From positions 1-33,690 of the forward strand of contig JAGVIE010000026.1 of assembly GCA_020056225.1 (NCBI GenBank): DNA of 33,690 nucleotides, written 5' to 3'. A program made the translations under genes and the position numbers. The notes under the pieces were generated by a model. It made no database searches, had not been told where the DNA came from, and saw nothing but the letters and a program-made list of their open reading frames with translations. Every line of letters starts with the position of its first letter. Position 1 is the first letter of the stretch. The DNA is from Bacteroidota bacterium. GTDB taxonomy: Bacteria; Bacteroidota; Ignavibacteria; UBA10030; SZUA-254. Below are positions 1 to 7,826 of this stretch, in pieces.

Positions 1-5
1 ATTGT

Positions 6-344
6 ATGTCTAAACAACTTTTGTTTCTTCCCCTTATCTTATTAGTTTTTCTGTCGTTCAATTGTGTGAAGCAGCCACAACTTGAAACTGTTTTAATTCA
101 TTCTCCCGGTATCGGATGCTCACACTGTGAGGATAATATTAAAAAAGCAGTTTACGCACTCGAAGGTGTTAAGGAGGTTAATGTTGATCTGGAGAAGAAA
201 AGTATTGAAGTTAAATTTGTCCCAGCCCAAACTAATCTTCTAACAATTGAGATTACATTGACCAGAGCCGGTTATGATGCAAATGATAAGAAACGTGATC
301 CCGAAGCTTATGAAAATTTGGATGAATGCTGTAAACATGGCTGA
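6..344 (+). CDS. Small HMA-domain (heavy-metal-associated) secreted or lipoprotein
   Basis: This 112-residue protein begins with a hydrophobic export signal (about residues 4-20) ending in a Cys at residue 20 (SFNC). That is a non-canonical lipobox, so it may be a lipoprotein or simply secreted. A single ferredoxin-like HMA domain follows, with the metal-binding loop GIGCSHCEDN (CxxC) near residue 37 and the usual beta-alpha-beta pattern. The C-terminus ends in DECCKHG, a second Cys/His cluster not typical of HMA domains and a possible extra metal ligand set. It lies 36 bp upstream of copA in the same direction, so an operon and a role as periplasmic copper chaperone or sensor is a reasonable inference. 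Only five bases precede the start, so its promoter lies outside the window and an earlier start cannot be excluded. Confidence 0.8.
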   Translation: MSKQLLFLPLILLVFLSFNCVKQPQLETVLIHSPGIGCSHCEDNIKKAVYALEGVKEVNVDLEKKSIEVKFVPAQTNLLTIEITLTRAGYDANDKKRDPEAYENLDECCKHG

Positions 345-380
345 TATTTTGATTTCTATATTTGATAGCCAATATAACCT

Positions 381-2597
381 ATGACAGAAATCTCAGATTC
401 GTTAAAATATCAGAAGATCATCTTACCAATTCAGGGAATGTCGTGTGCAAGCTGTGTCAGCCGTATCCAAACAAATCTTTCGAAACTTGATGGCATTAAC
501 TCCGCTTCTGTCAATCTCGCCACAGAATCAGCAACAATCGCATTCGACGACTCCACGATTTCAATTGAAAGTATCAAGAAATCAATTGAAGATATTGGTT
601 ATCAAGTTGTTGTGGCGGAAGAAGATAATCTTGAAGATGTAAAAGAAAATCTCGAGCAAAAAGAATCTGCATCTTTGAAAAGAGACTTCATCTTAAGCGC
701 AGTCCTGACAGTTCCAATTTCATTTTTGAATATGTTTTTTGCTCATTCATCTTTTTGGGTGAATTATTTACTTTTTGTTCTAACGGCTCCTGTACTCCTT
801 TGGTCTGGTAGACGATTTTTCATTGGCTTCTGGAAAATGCTGAAGCACCTTTCTGCCGATATGAATACTTTGGTTGCAGTAGGTACATCTATCGCTTTTA
901 TTTTCAGCGCTGTCATCACCTTCTTTCCTAAAATACTACAAGGTATAGGACAACATCCGATAACTTACTACGACACTTCTGCGGTGATTATTACACTCAT
1001 TCTTATGGGGCGGTTACTTGAAGCACGAGCTAAAGGTAAAGCATCTGCGGCACTCAAAAAGCTCTTGCACCTACAATCAAAAACCGCACGGATCATACGA
1101 AATGGCAAAGAAATAGATATCCCCATCAAGCAAGTCGTAATTGATGATCTGGTTATTGTTCGACCTGGAGAGCGAATTCCCGTGGATGGAATTCTAACTG
1201 AAGGATATTCATTTGTCGATGAATCGATGATAAGCGGAGAAAGTCTTCCTGTTGAGAAACAGATTGGAAGTGAAGTAACCGGCGCAACTATAAATCAGTC
1301 AGGCAGTTTCATATTTCAAGCAAAGAAAGTTGGGAAGGAGACACTCTTTGCTCAGATCGTTAAGTTAGTGGAGGATGCTCAAACATCTAAAGCTCCAATC
1401 CAACAATTGGCGGATCGTGTAGCTTCTGTATTCGTTCCCTCAGTAATTCTTATATCAATGTTAACATTTACACTTTGGTATTTGTTTGGCGGTGAGCATA
1501 ATTTAGTTCATGCCATTTTCAGCGCGGTTGCAGTATTAGTGGTTGCTTGTCCATGTGCTTTGGGTTTAGCAACTCCTACTGCCATTATGGTTGGTACAGG
1601 TGTGGGAGCGGAGCATGGAATCATTATCAAAAATGCACGAAGTTTAGAAATAGCTCATAAAATTGATACGATTGTTTTGGATAAAACTGGAACTGTCACT
1701 TATGGCAAGCCATCCGTTAAGGAGGTAATAGCATTTCAACCATATACCCAAAATGAATTGATCTACCATGCTGCAATAGTTGAGAGATATTCCGAGCATC
1801 CAATTGCTCATGCAATTATAGAACATGCGAATAAATTAGAAATCAAATTGGATACTCCCTACCAGTTCGATTCTGTTCCCGGAAAAGGCAGCGAGGCAAT
1901 TGTTGATAAGAAACTTGTTAAAGTGGGAAATTATAAATATTTAGAAGAAGTAATAAAATCATCCGGTGAAGATTTATCAGGCGTTACGAAATTTGAATCG
2001 ACAGGGCACACAGTTGTCTTTGTTTCAATTGCTCAAAAACTTTCGGGTCTCATAGCAGTTGCTGACAGAATAAAAGAAACATCCATGTCCGCTGTGGCTG
2101 CAATGAGCAGGTCCGGCTTAACTGTTTGGATGATAACAGGCGATAACAAGCGAACTGCAGAAAACATTGCAAACGAAGTTGGAATTACTGATTATCTTGC
2201 CGAAGTTTTGCCGCAGGATAAAGTTGTAAGAGTTAAAAGACTTCAGGAGCAAGGTAATACAGTAGCCATGGTTGGCGATGGTATAAATGACTCCCCCGCC
2301 CTTGCCCAAGCTGACCTTGGTATAGCTATAGGAACTGGTACCGATATTGCCAATGAGACTGGCGACATAATTCTTGTTAAAGGTGATTTAAGAAATGTAA
2401 ACACAGCGATAGAGCTTTCAAAGCGGACGATGAAGACTATACGCCAGAATCTCTTCTGGGCTTTCATATATAACATCATCTTAATACCAATAGCGGCATT
2501 CGGTATTCTTGATCCTATGCTCGCGGCGGGTGCGATGGCATTAAGTTCGGTCTCAGTAGTAAGTAACTCTCTCCGATTGAGGCGTTTCAAACCGTAG
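381..2597 (+). CDS. copA: Cu+-exporting P1B-type ATPase CopA
   Basis: This 738-residue inner-membrane pump moves monovalent copper (or silver) outward at the cost of ATP. One N-terminal HMA domain carries GMSCASC (Cys22 and Cys25). Then come transmembrane helices, the actuator loop with SGES, the CPC metal-transport motif (residues 390-392), the phosphorylation site DKTGT (Asp434), the P1B-specific His-Pro in SEHPIA and the hinge [10 protein letters not shown] (from residue 632). The C-terminal helices hold the YN and MxxSS residues that mark the Cu+ subgroup. Length is normal for a one-HMA CopA. The upstream HMA protein is probably co-transcribed. The TAG stop lies inside the palindrome at 2594-2653, but the protein ends at the usual CopA position (RLRRFKP), so it is not truncated. 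Confidence 0.97.
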   Translation: MTEISDSLKYQKIILPIQGMSCASCVSRIQTNLSKLDGINSASVNLATESATIAFDDSTISIESIKKSIEDIGYQVVVAEEDNLEDVKENLEQKESASLKRDFILSAVLTVPISFLNMFFAHSSFWVNYLLFVLTAPVLLWSGRRFFIGFWKMLKHLSADMNTLVAVGTSIAFIFSAVITFFPKILQGIGQHPITYYDTSAVIITLILMGRLLEARAKGKASAALKKLLHLQSKTARIIRNGKEIDIPIKQVVIDDLVIVRPGERIPVDGILTEGYSFVDESMISGESLPVEKQIGSEVTGATINQSGSFIFQAKKVGKETLFAQIVKLVEDAQTSKAPIQQLADRVASVFVPSVILISMLTFTLWYLFGGEHNLVHAIFSAVAVLVVACPCALGLATPTAIMVGTGVGAEHGIIIKNARSLEIAHKIDTIVLDKTGTVTYGKPSVKEVIAFQPYTQNELIYHAAIVERYSEHPIAHAIIEHANKLEIKLDTPYQFDSVPGKGSEAIVDKKLVKVGNYKYLEEVIKSSGEDLSGVTKFESTGHTVVFVSIAQKLSGLIAVADRIKETSMSAVAAMSRSGLTVWMITGDNKRTAENIANEVGITDYLAEVLPQDKVVRVKRLQEQGNTVAMVGDGINDSPALAQADLGIAIGTGTDIANETGDIILVKGDLRNVNTAIELSKRTMKTIRQNLFWAFIYNIILIPIAAFGILDPMLAAGAMALSSVSVVSNSLRLRRFKP

Positions 2598-2653
2598 AGT
2601 CCGATTCATAAATCGGACCAGCCCAGTTGTCCGTTCTGAAGAACGGACTCTAC
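2594..2653. repeat. 60-bp double-hairpin palindrome between convergent genes
   Basis: The outer arms GTAGAGTCCG (2594-2603) and CGGACTCTAC (2644-2653) form a perfect 10-bp inverted repeat. Inside are two perfect 8-bp hairpins with 4-nt loops: GTCCGATT/AATCGGAC (2599-2618) and GTCCGTTC/GAACGGAC (2629-2648). The stop codon of copA (2595-2597) and the stop of the MEMO gene (2650-2652, minus strand) are both TAG and sit at mirror positions in the outer arms. The element could be a bidirectional terminator or a REP/BIME-type repeat. No clear T tract is present. Confidence 0.8.
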
Positions 2654-3672
2654 TTTAAATAAAACACTGCTGAAAGAAATCCGCACCAATGTTTCAGCGA
2701 GAATGGCGCGGTTGTGCCTAACCCAGTCCCTTTAATCGGGAGCACTCCTTCTGTATATGTATCTGAGTATCGGAGTAGCTCTCCAGTTAAATTTTTGTTG
2801 AGAACTTTCTTCACAACTTTCTCTGTTGTCAGCAAGCCAAATGGGATAGAAAACTTCCCGCACCAGACAACATTTTTCATTTCCTCAGTGAACTTTTGGA
2901 TCTTAATTGGCTCAAGAATTCCAGTAAGATTCTCGTTCGCAATTCGGCGATCTTGATTTGTTGCCCTCGCATGAGCCGCGGAATCTTCTCCAAATGGAAT
3001 ATTGTTAAAGTCTTTCCCATAATGGTTTGCATCGGATGAGATCAGGAAAATAATATCCTTCCCAAGTTCTAAATTGTTTTGCTTGATGTAATCTGAAATT
3101 ATAACAGACAATTTTTCTGAAACCGCTTCCATCCTCTCGTACGTCATAGCCGTTACCATAATCGGTGTGATCTTAATCTCTGGATTGAAATATTGAAGGA
3201 ATGGGAGCAACCCTTCGATAGAATGCTCAAGCTCGTGTGCCTTGCAATTGACCTTGAAGTACGATGTATCAAGCCGATCCTTTATAAACTCTCGAAGCGG
3301 AGAGATCTCAATATTCTTTCTTGGTCCTCTCCACTTTTCAAACTCATCAAGCATCAAAATATTTTGTGGATCGCCTATCTCCTTCCGCACTGTCCCGTGT
3401 GTTACTCCAAAAATTACTGCTTCTTTAGCTTTAATGGTCTCAAAGAGTGGATAGTAAACTCGTCCGGCATATAAATAATCATCGTGTGGTGAAATACCTG
3501 CGATGATATTTCCGACTTTTTTATCCGTTTCATTCTTCTTCAGATAATCGAGTAATTTAGTCATCTCATCCATTTTCCAACAGTAACCCACATCATCACG
3601 GATGAATCGGATTTCTTGGGCATTTGCACAGGAAAGGTAGATGACTGTAACGATTATAATGATCTTATTCAT
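2650..3672 (-). CDS. Secreted MEMO-family protein (AmmeMemoRadiSam protein B-like)
   Basis: This is a 340-residue protein of the MEMO1 / AmmeMemoRadiSam B family, which is structurally related to class III extradiol dioxygenases. Family hallmarks are present in order: SPHDDYLYAGR (His of the PHxGY motif), FGVTHGT, SSDANHYGKDF (His of the SDxxHYG motif) and VWCGKFSIPFGLL (conserved Cys). These supply the three His and one Cys associated with metal binding in human MEMO. Unusually, it starts with a Sec-type signal peptide (MNKIIIIVTVIYLSCANAQ), implying an extracytoplasmic protein, whereas family members are usually cytoplasmic. The usual partners (AMMECR1-domain and radical SAM proteins) are not in the window. 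GGAG lies before the ATG. The biochemical function of the family is unsettled. Confidence 0.85.
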   Translation of the reverse strand: MNKIIIIVTVIYLSCANAQEIRFIRDDVGYCWKMDEMTKLLDYLKKNETDKKVGNIIAGISPHDDYLYAGRVYYPLFETIKAKEAVIFGVTHGTVRKEIGDPQNILMLDEFEKWRGPRKNIEISPLREFIKDRLDTSYFKVNCKAHELEHSIEGLLPFLQYFNPEIKITPIMVTAMTYERMEAVSEKLSVIISDYIKQNNLELGKDIIFLISSDANHYGKDFNNIPFGEDSAAHARATNQDRRIANENLTGILEPIKIQKFTEEMKNVVWCGKFSIPFGLLTTEKVVKKVLNKNLTGELLRYSDTYTEGVLPIKGTGLGTTAPFSLKHWCGFLSAVFYLK

Positions 3673-3779
3673 TTAGAAACTCCAAGAGGAAAATATAAAT
3701 TAGATGTTTTATGTTTTTTCAGGAACATTTTTATATATTCAATATGTTATATGTATGTGATTAACAATAATAAAATATT

Positions 3780-4016
3780 ATGAAAAAACCGATACTGATT
3801 CCCGAAGATTCAATCCAGGATAAAACTAAATTTTGTATAGAATGCGACACAAAGCTGGATAACTTTTGTCTTTCGGAGGATGCTGATAACCTCGATGCTG
3901 TTCGTAAACACCATGAACAGTGCAAGAAAATTGACCGATTTAAGGGCGATCAATGCTCCAGGGTATTCATTGCTGAACCTGTTGGCGATATTGATCTTGA
4001 AGAAATTAATGACTGA
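3780..4016 (+). CDS. Small Cys-rich hypothetical protein
   Basis: The 78-residue product is not recognised. It carries five cysteines (FCIECD, NFCLS, EQCKK, DQCSR) and a His-His pair within residues 19-60, then an acidic tail (GDIDLEEIND). This could bind a metal such as zinc, but the spacing matches no family I can name. It is divergent from the MEMO gene and convergent with the UPF0173 gene, whose stop lies 8 bp away. No clear ribosome binding site precedes the ATG. An opposite-strand frame of similar length is open here, but the acidic, Cys-bearing reading looks more protein-like. Confidence 0.55.
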   Translation: MKKPILIPEDSIQDKTKFCIECDTKLDNFCLSEDADNLDAVRKHHEQCKKIDRFKGDQCSRVFIAEPVGDIDLEEIND

Positions 4017-4024
4017 TATTAACA

Positions 4025-4741
4025 TCAAAATGTAATTTGTTGCCCCACTTCAAGTTCGACCACACTATCTTTTAAAGCTAAAGGCAGTAATTTTAGTAAT
4101 TCATTTGGTGTACCAGTCAGTGCAGGAAAAGTGCCATAGTGCATACCGATAATATACTTTGGCATTAATAACCGGCAGGCATAAGCCGCCTCTTCTGGTC
4201 CCATTGTGTACAATCCGCCGATAGGCAGTATAACCAAATCTGGTTTATAAAATTCTCCAATGAGTTTCATGTCGCCGAAAAGTGCCGTATCACCTGCATG
4301 ATAAATTCTGAATCCATTTTCAAATTCAATTACATATCCAGCCGGCTCACCGCCTTCGATTAGCCTTCCGTCATAATCTATACCTGAACTGTGCTTAGCA
4401 TCCACCATTGTCACTTTAACACCATCGATATCGACCGTTCCTCCTTTATTCATCCCTTGCGTATTTGTTATTCCATGCTCTGAGATGTAGAGAGAGATTT
4501 CGAAGATAGAAATAATTTTAGCGTTGGTTCGTTTTGCAATCTCAATACTGTTTCCGATATGATCGGAATGTCCGTGTGTGATAAGGATAAGATCGACATT
4601 GGCGATATCCTTCGCTCCCGCAGGCGCTTTAGGATTATCAAGCCATGGATCGATAAGAATATTCTTGCCTCTATGTGATTCGAACAAAAATGCTGAGTGT
4701 CCAAACCAGGTAATTTTAATTCCATTATTATTCGGTTTCAT
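4025..4741 (-). CDS. UPF0173 family metal-dependent hydrolase (metallo-beta-lactamase fold)
   Basis: The 238-residue protein has the compact UPF0173 (YtkL/UlaG-like) arrangement. It opens with ITWFGHSAFLFES, then the metal site THGHSDHIGN (His56, His58, Asp60, His61), a later His in DAKHSSG, HAGDTALFGD and the C-terminal GMHYGTFPALTG. These give the full ligand set for a dinuclear zinc site, so it is probably an active cytoplasmic hydrolase of unknown substrate. AGGAG precedes the ATG at a good distance. It lies 44 bp downstream of rsgA on the same strand and may be co-transcribed. Confidence 0.9.
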   Translation of the reverse strand: MKPNNNGIKITWFGHSAFLFESHRGKNILIDPWLDNPKAPAGAKDIANVDLILITHGHSDHIGNSIEIAKRTNAKIISIFEISLYISEHGITNTQGMNKGGTVDIDGVKVTMVDAKHSSGIDYDGRLIEGGEPAGYVIEFENGFRIYHAGDTALFGDMKLIGEFYKPDLVILPIGGLYTMGPEEAAYACRLLMPKYIIGMHYGTFPALTGTPNELLKLLPLALKDSVVELEVGQQITF

Positions 4742-4785
4742 AAATTCAACTCCTGAATTTAAATTAATGGCTCGTGACCGGAATG

Positions 4786-5850
4786 CTAATTCTTCCTAAT
4801 CTGTTTCATAGCTGTTTTGATCATTCGCCCGAACTGCTTGTCCTTTTTGCGCCTCTCGACATATGACATTTGATGGAACTTAGATTCTTTCATCAATTTC
4901 ATGTAACTCTGGTATCGCTCTTCATTTAATTCTTTGTTCTGAACCGCCATGAGGATTGCGCAACCAACCTCCACTGAGTGAGTGCAATCGTTGAACCGAC
5001 AATTCTGGGAGAGTTCGTGAATATCAGAAAAACTATCATCGATGCTGGTACTGACGGCAATCATACCCAGTTCCCTCATACCCGGTGTATCAATGAGAAG
5101 TGCTCCGTTGTCAAGAACTATTAATTGCCGACGTGCTGTTGTATGTCTTCCTCTGCTGTCCTTCTCGCGCACAGGGTTTGTTTCAAATACTTCACGACCC
5201 AAAAGGTGATTTAGGAGTGTAGTTTTGCCTACACCCGATGAACCAAGCAAACAATACGACTTTCCCTTTTCAAGCACCTGTTGTACTGTGTCCAATCCGA
5301 GAGCAGTCTTGTTGCTGAATGCGATGACTTTTGCACCGATGTGCGCTTGTCGTATTTCTGAAATCCTTTTTTCTAATTCTTCAGAACTGACGAGATCACT
5401 TTTGCTAAGAAGGATTATTGGCTCTACATGACCTTCGTTTGCCATGACAAGATACCGTTCCATCCGGCGCAAATTAAAATTGAAATCGCACGACTGGATG
5501 ATGAACGCAATATCGATATTCGATGCTATCATTTGGTAGTCAACTGTATTGCCGGCAGATTTCCTGCGCAAGAAGGTTTTTCTTGGGAAAAGATCATGAA
5601 TGATTGCAAGTGTGCCATCGTTGTAGTACTGCACGAATGCCCAATCTCCCACACAAGGTAGGTCTTGAGTAGAGTCGGTAAAGAAGAGAAGCTTGCCTGT
5701 TGGCTCCGCTTGAATTTCATTCTCCTCATTGCGAACGAGGTATCGATTCCGGTCGACTCTAGTTATCCTTGCGACACTGAAATCCGGTTTCTGCGATTCT
5801 TCTCGCTTCTTTTGAAACCAACTATCAAATCCTAGGTCTGCTAATTCCAT
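4786..5850 (-). CDS. rsgA: Ribosome small-subunit-dependent GTPase RsgA
   Basis: The 354-residue protein is a circularly permuted GTPase that assists late 30S subunit maturation. After an N-terminal OB-fold region (about 25-90), the G motifs appear in permuted order: G4 as SKSD (149-152), the P-loop GSSGVGKTT (203-211), GRHTT (234-238) and G3 DTPGM (254-258). The C-terminal zinc finger follows with Cys284, Cys289, His291 and Cys297. The G4 residue is Ser rather than the common Asn or Thr, as in the longer YloQ/YjeQ paralogues. The N-terminal extension and length of about 350 fit that group. It is followed after 44 bp by the UPF0173 gene. Confidence 0.95.
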   Translation of the reverse strand: MELADLGFDSWFQKKREESQKPDFSVARITRVDRNRYLVRNEENEIQAEPTGKLLFFTDSTQDLPCVGDWAFVQYYNDGTLAIIHDLFPRKTFLRRKSAGNTVDYQMIASNIDIAFIIQSCDFNFNLRRMERYLVMANEGHVEPIILLSKSDLVSSEELEKRISEIRQAHIGAKVIAFSNKTALGLDTVQQVLEKGKSYCLLGSSGVGKTTLLNHLLGREVFETNPVREKDSRGRHTTARRQLIVLDNGALLIDTPGMRELGMIAVSTSIDDSFSDIHELSQNCRFNDCTHSVEVGCAILMAVQNKELNEERYQSYMKLMKESKFHQMSYVERRKKDKQFGRMIKTAMKQIRKN

Positions 5851-5901
5851 TTGCTAGTATCACTTTATAATATTTCATGATATACGTCGAAGTGAGGTTC
5901 A

Positions 5902-6084
5902 CTATCTGATCTTTTCGACAATAAACAGAAAATCAACTTTTGCAGTTGCCCCCATCCACAAAAAAGTCGGCTTTACATTCGGAATAATTGAAACTATATC
6001 GCCTTCCATATTATTCAGAAATTGCTCTAACTTAGCTTGGTCTTCATTCATTTTAATTGGGAACCGATGGACTCGATATTTCAT
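5902..6084 (-). CDS. Small hypothetical protein (60 aa)
   Basis: The product is not recognised. It is a short, charged, soluble-looking protein (MKYRVHRFPIK...) with an alpha/beta pattern and a C-terminal hydrophobic strand (KVDFLFIVEKIR). The N-terminal YRVHRFPI resembles the start of small DUF4177-like proteins, but this is weak. Its start overlaps the 3' end of the membrane-protein gene upstream by 32 bp, so translational coupling is likely and the pair probably acts as one unit. It is the last gene of the minus-strand run that begins near 11.6 kb. Confidence 0.55.
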   Translation of the reverse strand: MKYRVHRFPIKMNEDQAKLEQFLNNMEGDIVSIIPNVKPTFLWMGATAKVDFLFIVEKIR

Positions 6085-6487
6085 TTTGCGTCTCCTTATA
6101 CTTTTTATAAATTAATTCATATATACCCAAGGATATTAATCCTGCTATAACAGTTGCAACTATATCCCTCCAATCACAAGTATTCCTTCCAGGCAATATA
6201 GCTTGGACCAACTCATAAATGATCAATCCAATTATAATAATAAGTATGAACCATCTCCCCTGTTTATGCTTAGGATTTACACCTGCAAGATCGAAAAATA
6301 TTACCGCCATAGTCCCTGTAAAGTTTCCGATAGTGTCGGCAATCCAAAAATCAAAAATGTTATTTGAATAAATATACGGTCTGTATATCTTTCTGCCTAT
6401 TTCGGTTATTATAAACATCGAAACAAATATTAAAAAGAGAATTATTCTCTTTTCATCAACCCTGAATATTCTGTTTTTATCTATCAT
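6053..6487 (-). CDS. Small integral membrane protein, VanZ-like in layout
   Basis: The 144-residue protein has about four hydrophobic segments (about 16-29, 48-68, 81-96 and 107-125). Between the last two lies LPGRNTCDWRDIVATVIAGLI, and the Asp-x-x-Asp followed by a glycine-bearing helix resembles the VanZ-like family. The resemblance is only by eye and the substrate is unknown. It overlaps the 60-residue gene downstream by 32 bp. The spacer before its start carries an attC-like half-site (6500-6520) and a solitary RAYT-type hairpin (6534-6602), so it may be the first gene of a cassette. Confidence 0.6.
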   Translation of the reverse strand: MIDKNRIFRVDEKRIILFLIFVSMFIITEIGRKIYRPYIYSNNIFDFWIADTIGNFTGTMAVIFFDLAGVNPKHKQGRWFILIIIIGLIIYELVQAILPGRNTCDWRDIVATVIAGLISLGIYELIYKKYKETQNEISSPSVPN

Positions 6488-6499
6488 ATTTCTTTAACT

Positions 6500-6520
6500 A
6501 CATAACGTGCTGGAGCTAAG
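6500..6520 (-). other. Candidate attC-type half-site (R'/L' boxes)
   Basis: On the minus strand the segment reads CTTAGCTCC, five bases, then GTTATGT, the order L'-spacer-R' of an integron attC right half. The same 9-mer at the same five-base spacing recurs at 10938-10958. The adjoining left half is not visible because a RAYT hairpin occupies the place. GTTATGT deviates from the GTTRRRY consensus at one position. Confidence 0.4.
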
Positions 6521-6533
6521 CTGACATGCAGAT

Positions 6534-6602
6534 GTGCGACTCACTTTTCACGAAGTGATTACTTTGTAACAGGTTAACTGCAAGGTTGGAAGTGTATCGC
6601 AC
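6534..6602 (-). repeat. Solitary RAYT-type (REP-like) hairpin, expanded
   Basis: The ends GTGCGACTCACTT and AAGTGTATCGCAC pair with two mismatches. The minus-strand inner sequence contains CCAACCTTGCAG-TAACCTG, nearly identical to the loop of the hairpin at 12478-12524 beside RAYT 1, followed by about 22 extra bases. It is in the opposite orientation to the four hairpins at the RAYT genes, and it lies 8 bp downstream of the stop of the gene at 6611. Confidence 0.85.
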
Positions 6603-6610
6603 ATTAAACC

Positions 6611-7165
6611 TTACTCCGTTCTTTTCAATACAACTTTTGTATAAACCTCAAATTCCTTATCGGGCGGAGCAAGTTCGAATGTTTCCGAAAACTCGTTATC
6701 GCCAAGTATCTGATAAGTTTCTTTCGCACGCCATCCGGCTTTTATATTCTCTATCGACTCGGAAATAAAAACAATTCTTTTACCATCGGCTGATATACTA
6801 TCGAGCTTATATTGGTTCACAAATCCTTCGATGTGAAATTGCCTCAGGATAAAAGTATTTCTCAATTTATCGAAACTTATATACCCGACATCTTCATGAA
6901 CCTCACCTTCGGGATTATTTTCCGAAGGAGGGTAGACAGATTTATTGTGAACCTCGATAAATTTATTGTTGAAAATATATTGATATTTACGCTCATAGTT
7001 ACCTTCTCCCGGCTCTCCACCGCCCTTGCCTGTCCAGCTACCGATAATGAACTTGAAAGGTTTCCAAATGCTGTCTTGCTTCGTAGTCTGACCGAATGTT
7101 AGAATAGGAAAAAGCAGAATTGCTGCAATAAATGTATTTCTGATGAACAAATATTTTGATGTCAT
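6611..7165 (-). CDS. Secreted lipocalin/nitrobindin-like beta-barrel protein, function unknown
   Basis: I start this at the ATG at 7165, which gives a clean signal peptide (MTSKYLFIRNTFIAAILLF to LTFGQ); an in-frame ATG at 7213 would add 16 residues before it. The mature part is all-beta in pattern and opens with WKPFKFIIGSWTGKGGGEPG. The GxWxGxG signature is seen at the start of calycin-like barrels such as nitrobindin and DUF1579-type proteins. Later strands follow (VGYISFDKLRN, FILRQFHIEGFVNQYKL, RAKETYQI). No catalytic residues are evident and ligand binding is inference. A second protein of similar design is encoded at 7827-8336. Confidence 0.7.
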   Translation of the reverse strand: MTSKYLFIRNTFIAAILLFPILTFGQTTKQDSIWKPFKFIIGSWTGKGGGEPGEGNYERKYQYIFNNKFIEVHNKSVYPPSENNPEGEVHEDVGYISFDKLRNTFILRQFHIEGFVNQYKLDSISADGKRIVFISESIENIKAGWRAKETYQILGDNEFSETFELAPPDKEFEVYTKVVLKRTE

Positions 7166-7248
7166 AATAACCTCTATTCCTGAGTTGACATTTGAAAGTT
7201 CAAAAAGCCTCATAGACTAACGGTCGCAGTGAAACCATAGTTCGGTGA

Positions 7249-7626
7249 CTAATTACCTTTCTCCAAAGTCTCTTTAAGTTTACTAAAAGGTATTAATATT
7301 ACTCTTTCAACAAACACATACTCACCCTTCGGTCCCACATGCACTAATCCAAGAATATGCGTAGTCTCCGGATTAACCCCCCGCCGTTTATATTTCTGTG
7401 AGATTAGGGCGGAATACTGGCACCCGTGCCCACCACACATTGAATCATAGAACACAATACTTGGTTTGCCTAACTCGCCTCTCTTTCCAAATTCCTTTTG
7501 CGCCTTGATAATTTCAGGGCAGTCCAGAAAAGCTTGGATGAGCTCCTTTTCGCTCATTCTCTCCTGAGCATTTGCAAATGAGGCTATCAGCATTGCCATC
7601 ATAGTAAACGCAATCACTATTCTCAT
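7249..7626 (-). CDS. Small secreted hypothetical protein with cysteines
   Basis: The 125-residue product has a good signal peptide (MRIVIAFTMMAMLIASFANAQ). The mature domain of about 104 residues holds three cysteines (FLDCPEI, DSMCGGHGCQYS) and a Gly-His-rich loop, followed by predicted beta strands (ILGLVHVGP, YVFVERVILIPF). The CGGHGC motif could bind metal or form a disulfide; I cannot name the family. AGGAG precedes the ATG. The next gene on the strand begins 83 bp downstream of its stop. Confidence 0.65.
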   Translation of the reverse strand: MRIVIAFTMMAMLIASFANAQERMSEKELIQAFLDCPEIIKAQKEFGKRGELGKPSIVFYDSMCGGHGCQYSALISQKYKRRGVNPETTHILGLVHVGPKGEYVFVERVILIPFSKLKETLEKGN

Positions 7627-7690
7627 CTCCTGTTTATCTCCTAATGGTTCTAACTATAAATTATGGTTCAATATAAAACTATTTCATATA

Positions 7691-7821
7691 AGAGATTTCT
7701 GAAAAATAAATAAGTGTCATGGTGAGCCTGTCGAACCATGACTTCTTGACTCAAAACCACGCTTCGACAAGCTCAGCGTGACTGTTATTTTGTTGATTAA
7801 AATAATTTTTCAGAAGTCTCT
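7691..7821. mobile_element. 131-bp MITE-like element carrying two opposed REP-type hairpins
   Basis: Terminal inverted repeats of 17 bp, AGAGATTTCTGAAAAAT (7691-7707) and the complement of AGAGACTTCTGAAAAAT (7805-7821), match at 16 positions. Inside are two palindromes: GTCATGGT...ACCATGAC (7716-7742) and CACGCT...AGCGTG (7758-7782). Read on opposite strands they share a core TGAGC-TGTCGAA. No transposase is present and no clear target duplication was found. The element lies about 5 bp past the stop of the gene at 7827. Confidence 0.75.
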
Positions 7822-7826
7822 AAAAA

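Noticed and set aside
2243-2590. Minus-strand 115-codon frame opposite copA
   Set aside because: It is a shadow of the conserved copA hinge region and has no independent support.
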